This document shows positions 1 to 13,900 of a stretch of DNA of 64,000 bases, one piece after another. The DNA lies in the NCBI GenBank assembly GCA_002633025.1, contig NMRB01000110.1:433483-497482 (forward strand), read 5' to 3'. This DNA is from Notospermus geniculatus (lineage: Eukaryota; Nemertea; Pilidiophora; Heteronemertea; Lineidae). Position 1 is the first letter of the stretch. The number at the start of each line of letters is the position of its first letter. A program made the position numbers and the translations under genes. The notes under the pieces were generated by a model that had not been told where the DNA came from, made no database searches, and worked only from the letters and a program-made list of their open reading frames with translations.

Positions 1-1150
1 ATTGTCACGCGGCGCTTACATTTGAAAGCGACCGTCTCTATAGCCGTGTTTTTAAAGTTTTGAAATTGACAAGAAAGATTGACACAACAGGCGCAGGAAT
101 CATGATTCACAACTTCACGCTATTTAGATTTGGCATCCTGGACAAAGCAACCATCAAGGCTTATTATGCATCAAGTGCTTCTTCGCGGCACGTGCGAGGC
201 CTGAAAGTTCACCCTCCCTTCATCATATTACAATCTTTTCGCCGTCAAATAACCCATTCAATAAGTATCCATTCAAAATACCTTGATAAGATTTGCTAAA
301 CGCCATTTTCAACAATCCAACGGACAATGACATGCTCTGAAGTGGCAATTCAAAGAAGTGAAATTTTAAATTATCTTCATCGCCTCGCAATTGTTTGCGT
401 CGACACTGTTCTTTTCCGGACATTTTGATTTTTATTAAAAAATGCTGGCACGTGCTCTTGGCTACTGACACCAAAAAATGTTACGAAGGTATTGTGGAGA
501 TAAAAACTGAATGTTTTTTCTTAAGCGTGGCCTACCAGAAGGCCACCTCCATAAAGTACAACCCGAACTTTGTCACTTTTTGAAAGATACTGTGTAATGC
601 TGACGAATCATCTTGGTTTATATTGATTGACTTTCGCCGAGTCGGTCAAGGAGGATTTCTGAAGATGTAGTTGACACTACTTTGGATAGATTTCACTTGA
701 AACTTCTTCAATTCTGGTTCTATCCACTCAAGAGGTTTAGATCGCCATGAAGGCAAGGAAGCTGATAAGCAGTACCCGAACCAGCAGATGCTGCCGAAGA
801 TCAAGAGCCAAGATCCATAAAGAAAGCTGGAGGGAAACCATGCAATGAAGTAGGAGTCAGTGTGTGCACGACTTCCGGGCACTCTGCAGCTCAAGAAACT
901 AGAGATTAAGTAGGCCTACATTGTGCAAAAAAATACAGGGCTAAGGGTTCTTTTGCTGCAAATGTCATGAATGCGTACATGTATGTGAAGACCGGTTAGG
1001 GGCCTACAGATATACGTTTCCGGACAGGAAGCTGTCGGTTTGGTTCATGTAAAGCCGCATTCCGCTTCACATACAGAATTCACCCCTGTGAAAATCAGTG
1101 ACAATGACATGTCCAAAATACTTTCAAGGGCATTTCCAATCATTTAGTTA

Positions 1151-1616
1151 CCGTAGAGTCGGTTCTATAACATCAATCACTATATGCCGAAGTGTCGTCC
1201 CAGTTCATTATTATGTCTGAGCCCGGTTTCCCGCCTGCATTGATTGACCAATGGCGCACAGGAGAAGGCCTGGTCAGTTTCTTGCGAATAAGACATGAGG
1301 TGGTGGGATATCACTAGGCCTATGTTGTCAGTCAAATGCCGCAGTATACAACTTGTATCAATAAAGAATGCACTCATGCACGCAAACTCCAAAGCTTTTG
1401 TCAACCACTGACAACAGAGCAGTGGAATTCTTGAATGCATGGTGAAATGGATCTCTATTCCATGAAACCACAATCCGTAAATAGGGCCTAGTACTGACGG
1501 CCCATTCAAATCCCCCTCACGAATGTCAGTCTTGACCAACATGTGACCACTACGTAGTATTAATGGGCGTTGCTAATCTTGAATTATGGATCGATGTTAT
1601 AGAACCGACTCTACGG
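1151..1616. mobile_element. 466-bp MITE-like element with perfect 24-bp terminal inverted repeats
   Basis: Positions 1151-1174 begin CCGTAGAGTCGGTTCTATAA, and 1593-1616 are the exact reverse complement. The element is flanked on both sides by TA (1149-1150 and 1617-1618), as expected for a TA target-site duplication of Tc1/mariner-like elements. Almost the whole interior is an open frame on the minus strand (1180-1542, 120 codons) that I do not recognise as a transposase. Non-autonomous DNA transposon is the best reading; the superfamily is inferred only from the TA flanks. Confidence 0.8.
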
Positions 1617-4600
1617 TATGTTATAAAGTCTGAAGCTTTATTGACGTCCATCCTGCCCATCGACCAATCTACCAACATAGTAATCCTTCAAGGCACATCA
1701 GTGGCGTCATAACATCTCCCAGTAAATAAATAATGACATTTCCAATCGGTGACAGGAAGGAAAGGTCACAATTACACACGGTTGCCGGAAAACAGTCCTT
1801 GGTTACCATACCTGTGGCGGTGAATTATACCTCAATACGCCTCATTAGGGCTGGCCAGGCAGACGAGTGTTGATATTACGGGACATTCAAACGACAATTA
1901 ACAAACCACTTACAATTTAGGGCGATCCGCAGGAATTGTTGCGGTGAAGACAATTTCCGGAATACATGGCGCATGCGCAATCACGCTTGTCGACTCGAAA
2001 GATGCACCATACATACGCTAAATCACAGCGCACTGCTGGGATCGTTCTGTGAGATTTTGACACCTGGTAAAATGACTATGTCATGGCAGTTTGGCTGACC
2101 AAATTCAACTTAAAGATTTTTGCGAAACACTCCGATCGTTTTCGATCTTCCAGTGCATCGCTTCTGTACTACTGTACAGTACACTGCATACACTTTTTCC
2201 CCGCAGAAAAATGGCTGACACGGAAGCAAAATTGCTGAAATCTGCCGATTTTTTCTAAAATTCAGTTAGGGAAAGGTCCAGAAGGGGTTAATTCATGCTG
2301 GATCATTTACTTGACTGTTGAAATCAGCCGGTGATTGATATCAGCAAAGTAATGCATGGAAGGATGAACACGGTCCCTCAGCACCTATCTGACATGGCTA
2401 TGAAATATAGTGTTAGAAGCACCGGTTATAAAACAAAACCCTAATTACCTAGGAAATGCGCATGCGTTCGGGCGTAGAGCCATTTGGGTATAATACCCGT
2501 GAGTCATTACCCAATAAAGTGATAGTTTGCAGGTGTTTTCGAATTTTCTCTGAAGCTCTTGGCAACAACAAAAGAGATGTTGAAAATAGTTTAAATTTAC
2601 CCCGTTTTATTGGAATGTAGTTTTCGCTCCGGTTCGTTATTAATTATTCAAAAGTCATTGTAGTTTGGTTGGTTTTTCCTACACGTATATGTAACATTCG
2701 CGTCTCGCTGGCGGTTCGCGATCAATTTTGTTCTCCCTGAATAAACCTGAAGTATTCAGGAGGAGAGAAATGCATCATTCTAAATGTATACTTGAAAATT
2801 CTGTAAACGTACATTGAGTGGGGTCCCTGGGCTACGAAAATGAAAAGAAAAAAAAGAAACCAAGAGTAAAACAGAGAGCAGAACCCTGATAACAAAATCT
2901 CAACTGATTCGAAACAGCTTATAATGATTTTCCACTCTTTTGGTCTGCTGACATCTCCCTCGGGATCCTCCCCTCCATTGTCACTAATGAATCGAGAACC
3001 TTGTCATACGCACTTCATCGTCCGAGAGACAGATTAAAATATCATTTCATTTGTTTCCCGTCCCTGAGCACGTCCTTAACGGTAATATAGCCGCTAAGAG
3101 AGGTTGTCAGTGATCTTATGCGGGCGGGTCAGCACGTGGACAAAGATTCCAGGATGCTCAGATCAATGCTGTGGAAAATCATTCTCTCAGTTCGTATCCT
3201 GCTCGGACTGCTCGGACTAGGCGGATGGCGATGCCTTCAAAAGATGTTTAACAAAACTGGCGTCCGTGATTGCACCTAACAGACCGCCTCTGTTTTCTAG
3301 TTGCGATCTCTGCTTACGACTTTCCCAGCTAATTAGCTATGACACACCGCAATTTGCACGAGTTCTGTAATGGGAAGTTACCATTCTTGCGTTATGGAGA
3401 TAAACGTTACGGGCTATCATCTAGATAGTTTGTGATGCGAGCAGTTTTCTAAACGTTTGTCCCTGTCAAGCTTGCTTAGTATCATAGTTCTAATGGCGGT
3501 TGGATCCCCAGCGATTCGCCATAGGGGTGAATTGCCCTGTCGCGTGCGACAGCGCCGGAGGTTGCGGACAGAACGCTGGCGGACCCCCTGTAAGGCCAAT
3601 GACTTCATTAAAGGCGAGGATGTAAGATTTTTCCAGATCTTGCATGCGATTTGTAACCTTTAAGGTCACGTCACATCTGTCCCTATATTTTATGATAAAA
3701 CAAAAATCAAGAGAAAGAAATTTTCAGAAATAGGTTTTGAAATCTCCATCCCGCACAGCGATATTGGAACCATCTATAAAGTGGCAATATTCGGCTATAA
3801 AGAAAGCCCACTCTCTTGGTGTTATTGAACAATATTATCTTCATCAGTGCAACTTATGAATCTCAAAAGATATACAATAACCTTCTCGTCCAGTCGTATT
3901 TTTTAAGGTACTTGGCGATGCAATTAAATCTCAACGAGTATTTCAATAGCCTCTTAAGGTAAAATCTGGTACTTCTATTCCCTAATGAACACCAGTTGTA
4001 TTGTGATACACAGCGTCCAATATGACATGTATCGGCGTTAGAAATGTTGAGAGAGAGAAGCACCATTAACGCCAAAATATAATTTCAAGGAGGAAAAGTT
4101 AATTGGCTGCAGCAGCTAAGCAGTTTGGAGTGTCTTACCTTACCATCAGGGATAAGTTAAAGTGAGCTGTGCACGGATTGGTATGATCAGCAATCCCACC
4201 TGTTACATTAGCAAATACATTGTATAAGAATCATCATGGTGCTATTTGATTGGCTGCATTGCCATCACGTGATCACTATGAAGAGTGCTTCAAGCAGCAT
4301 CAAGCGCGTCGCAATGTGACAACGGCTTTGGGGTTTCTGTTACAAGATCGATGTGTTTACCCATTGGCCTGGTTTACAATTCATTTCCTGTAAAACAAAA
4401 ATATCGTGTACATTGACACCATAATTAACTACCCTCGATCAAAGTCGTTTCACACTAAACATTCAAATCGAGAAAAATATACATCTGTTTTACTATGAAC
4501 AAAAGCGAACATCACTATTTTCAAAAATCGTCTTGTTATTTTTTGGAAAGAACGAAAAATAACACCAAGTATAATGCATTTTCCAGCAGTTTAACAATAG

Positions 4601-6122
4601 AAATAGGCTTCCCTCAATCCATATCTATCGCCAGACAAACGGTTAAAATTTCAATTAATACACATAAACAATGAGCCAGGTTAGCCCAAGGGTTTTAGCA
4701 GACTATCAATAGTCTTTTATCGATATCCTGCTGTAGCAGTTGAATTGTATTCAAACGCTTCCTCAGGGCGGCGGCAGGGTTATGACCGTCATCAGGATGA
4801 ACTGGAGAGACTGTAGAATTCATGTAGGATGGGTTCAGATGAGCCGCAATACCTTTCAAAAACACGCAGTTACAAAAGTAGTAGAGTAGTCCAGTTTCAC
4901 TTTTTTTTCAACAGAATGTCTAGAGTAGTGTTTTTCAAGAGTAGGCTAGGATAAGGTGGGAGACGAGAGTTCGCAAAGGTTTACGGCTTTAGAAACAGGT
5001 TAATCCTCCTCAAATGGAGTTTTATCACAACAGTATGCCAAAGAATTCACATGAGTTAAACGGACCGTGACAAGAAAGTCAATCAGTGAAATATTCCACA
5101 GAAACAATATTGTTATGATATCCAATAAATCCGACATTTTTTCTCCAAACAAGAATTATTAGTGCAGGTTGGCATTACATATGTTCAGGATGGCCCATCA
5201 CATTCAGCATAGTGACATCCACGTTTTGAATATAAATAGGGCATAGTGACGTTGCATTTTGTATCCGTCCAGCAATGTCACCACGCTCTGCCAAAGCAGT
5301 CCTCCTTAGTCGGCAGAATTTCTGCAAATACTGTCGTGGTGGTATACCTGTCCGTGTTGCCGTATTCTATGATTAAATCATTACAGTCTTCTCTTGATAT
5401 AGGTCCCTAGCTGTCTGATTATTAATGTATCCATTCGACAAACACACATTAGAGCCGTGTACCCGCTCACTTTCTCATAAATGTTTTAAACACGGCCCGG
5501 TTCCATTTTCTAACTATTAAGCTCATTGCGGATGTTCGTTTTCTGCATGGAACAGAACAGTCATAACTGTCGGGAGGTGCACCAAAATGGTCACTGCAAA
5601 CTGTAATGGTCTCCAATCGTAGTCAGGAGGATTTGCAGAAAACAAATCACTCGTGATTGTAGTTTAGGGATTCGGATAAAGTAGAGTCAGCTCGGTGCAG
5701 CAAGATATTTCATGAAGACCCTTCCACGCATGCAGCACCAGCATTGCATCGTATCGGGTTCGTGTTAATGCCTTTATGACGAGAAAGGATTTGCGCGGAA
5801 GCCCCTTCCCTTGGTAATTAGACAAGACAATAGCGAATCGACATAACGTGTCTCAGTTAAGAGGTGTGGACATTTGAATAGAGATGATCTATTGTAGCAG
5901 TTACATCTTGATAAGCTTGCTAAATGACAGTAAGTCATTTTATCTGGTCCATCACGGCTCCTACTGAGTCCCATGTTAATTGATTATAACACATTTCTGT
6001 GAAGGTTTATAAATAGCTTTACACTACATAGAGAGACGTATAGATCTATACACAGGAGCAGTCTGTCGGGAGGCAAAATGGTCTACGCGAATTTTGGGTA
6101 CCACGCCGGGGGAGAAACATAT

Positions 6123-6219
6123 GGGCCCGTATTCTAGAACATCTTAACTCTAATGTCATGTCCACTTTAAGCTTTTGTATTCTGCCCTGCAAACAATACG
6201 TAAAGGTAGAATACGGCCC
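6123..6219. mobile_element. Short foldback element with GGGCC-CGTATTCT ends
   Basis: The left end GGGCCCGTATTCT (6123-6135) and right end AGAATACGGCCCT (6208-6220) are near-perfect reverse complements enclosing about 70 bases. Size and layout fit a miniature inverted-repeat element or a remnant of one. Confidence 0.55.
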
Positions 6220-9200
6220 TTAGTAAAAGCTGTGGTCAATTTGAAACCGTGTGCAAAGATGTACATGCATGTACGTACGTGTAGTTCAAATTCACATGTA
6301 TGACATCGTCACCTCGAGATGGCTGGCTTAATGCCTCGTTTTCAACAATAAGGTCTAAAAGAACGACGCCTCATAGACTGCTGCAACCAATCAACTTGCG
6401 CGACCCTCGTCCAATCAGCGTAGCCCCGCGTCTCTTCCGAAACTCGTCGACCGTAGATGCAGGTGGTTCAACACGATCTTCCTGCCGTCTTATTTTAGAA
6501 TTTTTACTTTTATATCGTAAACAATGGAACCTGTACATACATCCATCTAAGGATTGGCTAAGTTCCATTCAGCAAGCTTTCTAGAACTGCATCAGAGACC
6601 ATCCCAATACATTCTGTATACATTTAGGTTCAACTTTTAGTTGTATTCTGAACACGCCCGAAAATCACTTAAACCCAACGATAGAGGTCTTTGATCAAGG
6701 ATGCTTTACTACAGGTGAGCTATAAGTTCAGCATCAGTGGTGCTTTTAACCATCGCTGCCATTACCAATGGACGAAGCTCCGACTTTTCTTGGTACTCTG
6801 ATATGCGCTTCTAGGCATTTGGCGGTTTCTCGAGATTTTGAAGGAAGCATTCATTGAGAAAATTAGACGAAGAAAAGGATGAGGTACAAGGGAGTACGGT
6901 TTACATCTTGGTAAAGAAAGGATCTTGTGATGACGTTTGGAAAGAAACGTCCCACCCTGAAGTGCGTACGTTCGCGATGCCATTGTTAGTTTCAGACGAA
7001 ATGAATTACATTGCTGGTTACTGTTTTGTCTTTCAAATAAGCCGTAACGAATTGAAGCCGTGCAAATTTTAATTAAATAAAGTTGTTTGGCGCAGGTGAA
7101 AATAGACAATTTTGACATCATCAAACATTCGACTGCAGCAGTTTGTATACAACCAATTTGGATTAATTTATATTGACTTTTATTTCTTTGGCATATGGAC
7201 GCAAACTTCTTGAAAATGATGAGAGGGGTTACCAAATTGTTAAAGAACAATAACGCACAGGTGCCCAAAATCTATTATCCCCGCGATAATGACTAAATCA
7301 GAGGAAAGACCCGTGGTCACTGTTTGACAAACATTTTTATGAAGTACTCTCATATGAAGGTCAGGTGCGGTATAGAGAATGAATACAAGTTATCCACATG
7401 GTAAGATTCGACGCGCCTTTTTCGCTCTTTTACCCTGGATATTAAAATCACGACTACTTACTTGAAAACAAATAGCGTGCAGGTGATATAATAACCAGCG
7501 CAAACTATCTCTATTCAATTGGATCAGGAAGAGAACTAGAGAAAATCGGATGGTAAACAGCCCACTTGCCATGAAGTGGGTCAGAGCTTGATTAAACAAT
7601 GGGGGCAAACGCCGCGGTTTGAGCTGGATGCATCCTTCTCTATTCAACGTCGAGCACGACCCAAGGGGACAATACTCACAGCTTTCCCCAAGTGTACTCA
7701 ATATGACAATAAAATCACGACGAACACGTGCGTAAACATTTATCACATATATTCATAGCGTAAAATCAAAATATGTATTCTTCATGGTAACTATAAAAAG
7801 TTATCGAAATACTTATATTTTTGATACGCCATCCCATATATATATTGTAAACGAAAAAAGATCTCGAAGGAATACACAGGTTGCACCCTCCATTATTCTT
7901 TGAGAGGCTTTCTCATATTTCAGTTTATTTTTCCTTTTTTTGTATTCTAGATGCTGCGGGTATTTCTCAGTGCAAGAAGGGAGTATCCATTTTTAGAACA
8001 TGGACACCTTCTGGTGAAAAATGAAATGAATGATCTCTCATCAAAATGATTTGCTCTTTCCATAAAGAATGTTAGTGAAAAAGCGAAATTGCTAAAATCA
8101 TCGACGAAATTACGGTACCATCAAATCAGGCCTAGCAGTGAGATTTTAATTGTCGTTTCCATTCCACAAAACATAACTTGGAAGTTCATACTGTGGTATT
8201 GCTCGTTTTCTATTTTTCTGCTGACGACAACCAGCCTTCCCGTCGAGAGAGAAGGCACTCCCAGGAGTCGCGTGCATCCAGACCATCTGCCAATTGTTTC
8301 CCAAGCGAGCTTATCACGGAAGGTGATAATATTTCAAAGTTACACTCATTAGGCCATTTCGTTCACCTAATCAACGCGTATGCCAACTCCACTCATGGAA
8401 AATAGGAAATTTTATAAAATTAGTTTTTCATTGCAGTTAAGGGCTGTTGAAAATGATACTTTTAGACGATATGGGATAATCTCGAGACCTGGGGCAGCTT
8501 CTGTGACCTGGTCACCGACGGGTATACAGCTGAAGCTTCGTCGTGTGATCGCGAATATGCACTCGGAGTTGGCCCATACTCCACAGGACAGGACGATAAT
8601 AGATACATGTACCTCTCATCTGGGACGGGCTGGAAGGTATCTTCCAGTAGAACTACACGACTAGGGCACAACAAAGTTCATATCATCTTATCCTTCCGTC
8701 AATGATTGTAATTGCCTAACTGCCCTCTGGTCATCACCCGGACCACTAATGGTTTAGTTAGATTACGTTGTAACCCCAAAACATACGATCTGTTATTGAT
8801 CTTCACCTTGCGTCAAGTTAAACATATCTATTTCACAAATTTGCAGTTATGATAGATTCAGAAAGACAGGGGAGACTACCTAAACGCAGCAATTGCTGTA
8901 ATTTGTGGAAATGAATCTGCGGTGGCAATGTAATTATAACGCCCTCTCTGGTGCACTATGGATATGGTGTTAGGATTGTGTCTCCGAAATCCTGTCCACG
9001 TTTCAAGTTTGCTCAGAGCGAGAGAGACTGCAAAGTGAAAATTTGGAAGCCGTTAGGATTACCGACCAATCAGGAAATTTGAATCGGGCAAGAGTCTATA
9101 TCAAAGAATTCATCCTACATGGCACCAATCGCTGGAGGGTGATTTCTCTTCAGCTGCATTAAGGGTAGCTCTAGGTTTACATGTACAACTGCTGGCCTTC

Positions 9201-10213
9201 GGTCCTGCACTTATCGGCAGTGATGCTTGGATTGTTTTGTTCGATCTAGCCAAAACAACGAATGGGCCAACTTCAAGAACTCATCAGTTTGTTGTTTTTA
9301 TGCTTGTATGTACTATAAAAGCTACATCAACACCACCACCACCATATGCAATCCAATAAATGTGTGATTCCTGAAAAAGCCATTGGTTAAAAACTTCATA
9401 TAGGAAATACATACTAGAAAATAAGCGTGGTACATCATCTGTATCATAAACCTCATCAACACTCACATCAAATTGTTGATACATTTTCATTACAGTCAGT
9501 ACATCGGGCGCAGTCGACCGGAACGGGTGCTTTATGGACCCATTCCTTGATTGAAGTCTCTATTACCCGCGGAAACGTGGCTACCTGACAATTGAAGTTA
9601 TTGTTGAAAGTGGCACGCCTCTCGAAAATGTCAGTGAATGGCTCTCGCAATCCACGCCCATTTATTGGACGATTTTATGCCACAGGTTTGAGAACTTTTC
9701 AGTGGAATACCAAATAAATTGGGCACTTGACAATGAAAACACGTATGGCTCATTTGAATTCTGATCGGCCAAAATGCACCTTGCTGGTTAACTTTCAGAT
9801 GCAAAGCTTTATGTCCATGCTAGAAACAAGGAATACTGGGGTCCTGCAAGGACTACCGGATCCAATCTTATGGTTGCTGAATTATTTTCTACTAAAGGGA
9901 AAAAGGAAAACTTGCCTATCTTAAAATGACGTCCAAAAAATATTAAACGTCATCGATGTAACTTGTCAGACCAAATCACCAACTGGAACCAAAATATACT
10001 TGTAAAAATTTACATGATTTACAGAACGATGGAGGACACCACTCGTGCCACAGAGGCCCTGGAAAACGCTAATGACCAAAAACCACGTGGTCATTCCCAC
10101 CTTTCTCATCAACAAATACTATCTAAAAACAAAGCCCCGGAAAGTGAACCTGAGGAGAAATCGCTTTAACTGAATACTTGCCGGCATCCCCCTTTTGTGT
10201 TTCGTCGGGGAGC

Positions 10214-10292
10214 ATGTCGAGTGAAAGTGAATTTTCTAAGCCGACACGCGCACCAATGGAATTGTTTTCTTACGTGACAATGGCCACAGCAG
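10214..10292 (+). other. Candidate upstream exon of Pou4
   Basis: An open frame from ATG at 10214 runs 26 codons plus one base to a strong donor, CAG followed by GTAAGC at 10293. Splicing to a CAG acceptor ending at 10801 gives codons GGA AAT and then the ATG ATG of exon 1 in frame, which would add 28 residues to the N-terminus. The acceptor has a weak pyrimidine tract. It could instead be a 5' UTR exon, or chance. Confidence 0.3.
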
Positions 10293-10559
10293 GTAAGCGT
10301 GTTCCCGTCTTGCGCCGGAGGGGGGAATTCATTCATCTCCCCGTCACAATGTTTGGGGTGTTAAAGCAAGTTATGGTGCTATTTCGCGTTTTCCGCTTCA
10401 GCCATGCGGCACGCGTCACTCAGAATGACGTTTGTTTTACGCGAGACCAAACCCCACCCGTCCACTCTCACCTAAGTCCAATTTCCATTACAACGCGCCA
10501 CCAGAAGGGGTTTTCCCATGTGGTCGCCTTTATTTATTATGCGCACTCGAGTTTAGTCA

Positions 10560-10806
10560 AGTATCATTAAATTCTGCGGTGCGAGACTGCGCATGCGTGG
10601 ATATAGATCACGTGACATGATCAGAGAGAGAACAGGTGCAGGTTGCATTCATAGCGATGCCATACAAATCCAAACGCTGCAGTATTGGGTTATTAGTTGT
10701 AAGGCACACGTTGACAGGCTAAGGTCGAAAGCGCGAGGACGCAGTTTTGAGCCAAGGAGTTTTCACATAATTCGCAATCACGGATTTTATACAAGCAACA
10801 GGAAAT
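10560..10806 (+). promoter_or_regulatory. Likely Pou4 promoter-proximal or 5' UTR sequence
   Basis: Directly upstream of the first ATG are an NRF1-type palindrome TGCGCATGCGT (10588-10598), an E-box TCACGTGA (10608-10615) and a second E-box CAGGTG about 20 bases on. No TATA box is placed convincingly. The role is inferred from position and known binding motifs. Confidence 0.35.
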
Positions 10807-10953
10807 ATGATGAACACTAAACAGCCGTTAGGCATACATCACGGAATGAACTCTAGTCCAATACCTGGAAGATATTCACCGCCTTATCGTCCCCCGGATC
10901 CAATGCGAAGGATGTCAAACCCAGGAGTAGGATTGGCTCTACACTACGAAAAC
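10807..10953 (+). CDS. Pou4: Pou4 exon 1: start codon and POU-IV box
   Basis: Codes for 49 residues beginning MMNTKQPLGIHHG. The segment PGRYSPPYRPPDPMRRMSNP (residues 19-38) matches the N-terminal POU-IV box of Brn3/Acj6-type proteins, from my memory of that family. The first ATG has A at -3 and an in-frame TAA lies upstream at 10768-10770, so without an upstream splice this is the start; a second ATG follows at once. The exon ends ...YEN with donor GTTAGT at 10954, a permissible but non-consensus donor. It joins in phase 0 to exon 2, or equally to exon 3. Confidence 0.85.
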
Positions 10954-13900
10954 GTTAGTTCATTTTTATCCATTCTTTTCTGATACTGGGACTTTTTGAT
11001 AAATTTTTGATCAGACTCGGTGGTGCGAAGTGCAAACAACCTCAATTATTTATCTATCACCCCGGTTATCCATCTTTCTAGGAGAGCTACGGTTTTCCAC
11101 TAGTTTCATCATTCGCGCCTTCGAACTTCATTGACATGTGATGTTTGACACATTAAATTTTCAAACCCTCTCCCATTACAACCAGGCTGGGGTTGGGGAG
11201 ACTTAAATTATTAATTTGTTTCAATAACTAGGCCATAAATTGACTGATTTTGAGTTGAAACCTTATCAACCGATGTTTTTGGATACAGCTTACTGAGCTC
11301 AATTTTTTTCATACTGTATTGGGTTCGTTTTTAAAATGTTACGTATATTTTTTTTTATTCAAGTCACGTCGGTTCGTTTCCGTTGAGGTGTAACAAATGG
11401 TTTCTCAGATCGAAAAACTTCCTTAGGTTTTTCTTCACTAAAATTTCATACTTTCACAAGATTCAAAATGTACTTATTGATCATCTTTGATCATCTAAAA
11501 TTTGTTCAAAGTGAAAGAAACTTGTGACTGGACACAAATTACGTCACAAAATAAACCAATCTTGCTCAGTCCAACATAATACATGTAAGTGTATATGCAA
11601 CATGTCATTCAAATTAAAGTTTCAAAAAGTTTTAGCAACTTAAAATGCCAAGACAATTTAAAGAAATTTCATATGCTTATTCAATGAGCAGTTTTGTACA
11701 AATGTACATGACATCTTTCTGCTCAGAAAAAGTAAACGGCTTCGATTAATTTCACGGCCTACTTTAACTCATTTGTTCGAATGGCAAATTTTGTCTTTTA
11801 CTATTAAAATAGTAAGACAAACGGGATGCCGGGCCCTGCACGTATTCATTTCTGTTCACCTTTGATATTCACCATCGAGTAGTTGCTTCGTTGGTATCTG
11901 CATAATATTTTAGGGAACAATCACTCGTTTAAAATAGATATTGCAAATAAAAACTAATTGTAATATACATGTATGGATAAAGCTTGAGAGTGATATAGAA
12001 AGATGATAACAATCAAACTAATCAAAAGGCAGAAGTGTGCATCACAAGAATACACGAAAGGCCTTGTGGCTTTTGTCAGCTACTCTACGAATATAAAAAG
12101 TATTGAAACAGCACTTTGCTATTGAAAGCTAAGCATGAAGTATCTTTGTGTAGAACAGTATAGCAGCAGTTTCGGTGACAATGACAATAAAGAGGACTAA
12201 TTTCCGTGTAGTTAGTAGCTTATGCTAATAATACATACCTCCTGGCACGAATCAAACCTAGACACAACAATAGTCAATTTGGGCCCCTGGTTTTTACTTC
12301 ACAGAGCAGTAGATTTTGGCTGACAGCATTTAGTTAACAGAATTCCATTCTTCTATCGAAATGGCCACAAAAATATAGACAGCCAAAAAACTCGGTTTAA
12401 AACTTTGCATAAAACCGTTTTCTTTGTATCGTATAGTATTTAAAAAACCCGAAGATGGTACACAAAAAAGTAACCATTACGATCGAACGTCAAGCAATGC
12501 CTCACAGTTTTTGCCTGATCATCGTACAACTCATTGTTTCTGCGGCACATTATTCTGTACCGGGATTCCCCGTTCACCCCTCCAGAGGATAACTAAGCAG
12601 ATTAACAATGATCCAATTTCTATCTGCTTTGCAACTTTTTCCATGCTAACTATTCAAATGAAAAGTACACAATCGCAATAACAACGCATTACAAGCTATA
12701 CGTTTCAGGCTAAAAAGCGTTCGCTTCAGATGTCCCGTCTGAGTTCCCAAACGTAGATCTGCCGTGCGGCAACCTGTACAGGGATCCTCTGTCCTACACC
12801 GTGAATCACGCATTTACTTGTCTTATAATTTTCGCGTTGAAATTGCCCATAATAAGGTAATGCACTGGTAATTGTTTTCTGGGGAGAGGACCCGCTTAAA
12901 TGGTATTCTGGATATGATTGATTGGGGAGAACTGATAGATTGGAAACAGCTGTATCACGTCCCTGAACAGTCTCTGTCGTGCATTGTAGAATACATGTCA
13001 ATGCAAGAATCCTCTCATTTCTAACTTCATTTAAGTTGAATTTCAATATTTTTTTGCCTTATTACGGATCCATTAAGAATGTTGGTATGGTTTCTGAAAC
13101 GAAAATCTCTTGCTTTCACAGAATAAATGGAACATTTTTTTGAGAACTTGACGAAGGTATCATTTACATGAAGTTTTCGGTTATTGAAAAATATACGTAC
13201 AATTGTAGTTACATGTACAGTACATTGGCTAATGCTTCCAGTACATTCAAAAACCATATGAGTTTCTACAAGTAAATACACTCAATTACAATGAAACAAT
13301 GAAATCATGATAAAAACTCTCCATGTTTTGTGGTCATATATGTTTGAGGACGACCTCAACAGAACGCCACGTACATACACACATGCATCATTGTACAAAA
13401 TGAAAGGCATTGTTTTTTCTACAGAACTATGCATTCTAGGCTCAGTCTTTAGTTGCCATGGATTATACATTGTAGTAAAAATGACAATTTGTTACATTTC
13501 ATTCATGTATTGTTTCTGTACGTGAATGTATCAATGAATGACCTCCCACTACATGTAGAACCATTTGTCTCACTTTCATTTTTGTTGATGATCGGATTTG
13601 AACATTTGAATGAGACATTTTGTAAAACGAAGAATCGTTATACAATGTATTTGGAAAACCTTATCCAGGCATTTGACATACGACCACTGAAATGTAAAAG
13701 TAAAGAAGGGCACAACAACGAAAACGCGAGGGGAATGGTTATCACACCGATTTATAAAACTGCCACCAGAGTGTGCATGATACTTTATCCGTGTACATCA
13801 TCGTACAATCATTTTCATTTTTGAAAGTACACTCGAGGAAAAATTTAAAGCAATAAATAAGGAGCCAAAGTCATTTCTTTAAAAAAACCTCGACTGTAGG

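Larger units (their letters stand above)
1..10213. other. Upstream intergenic region without a recognised gene
   Basis: Only short open frames on both strands, none of which I recognise. Contents worth noting are an element with terminal inverted repeats (1151-1616), two NRF1-type palindromes (1969-1978 and 2457-2467), a small foldback (6123-6219) and a short CAC run near 9330. Confidence 0.6.

Noticed and set aside
10178-10570. 130-codon open frame directly upstream of Pou4
   Set aside because: No recognisable domain as one piece; only its first part up to the donor at 10292 is kept as a candidate exon.
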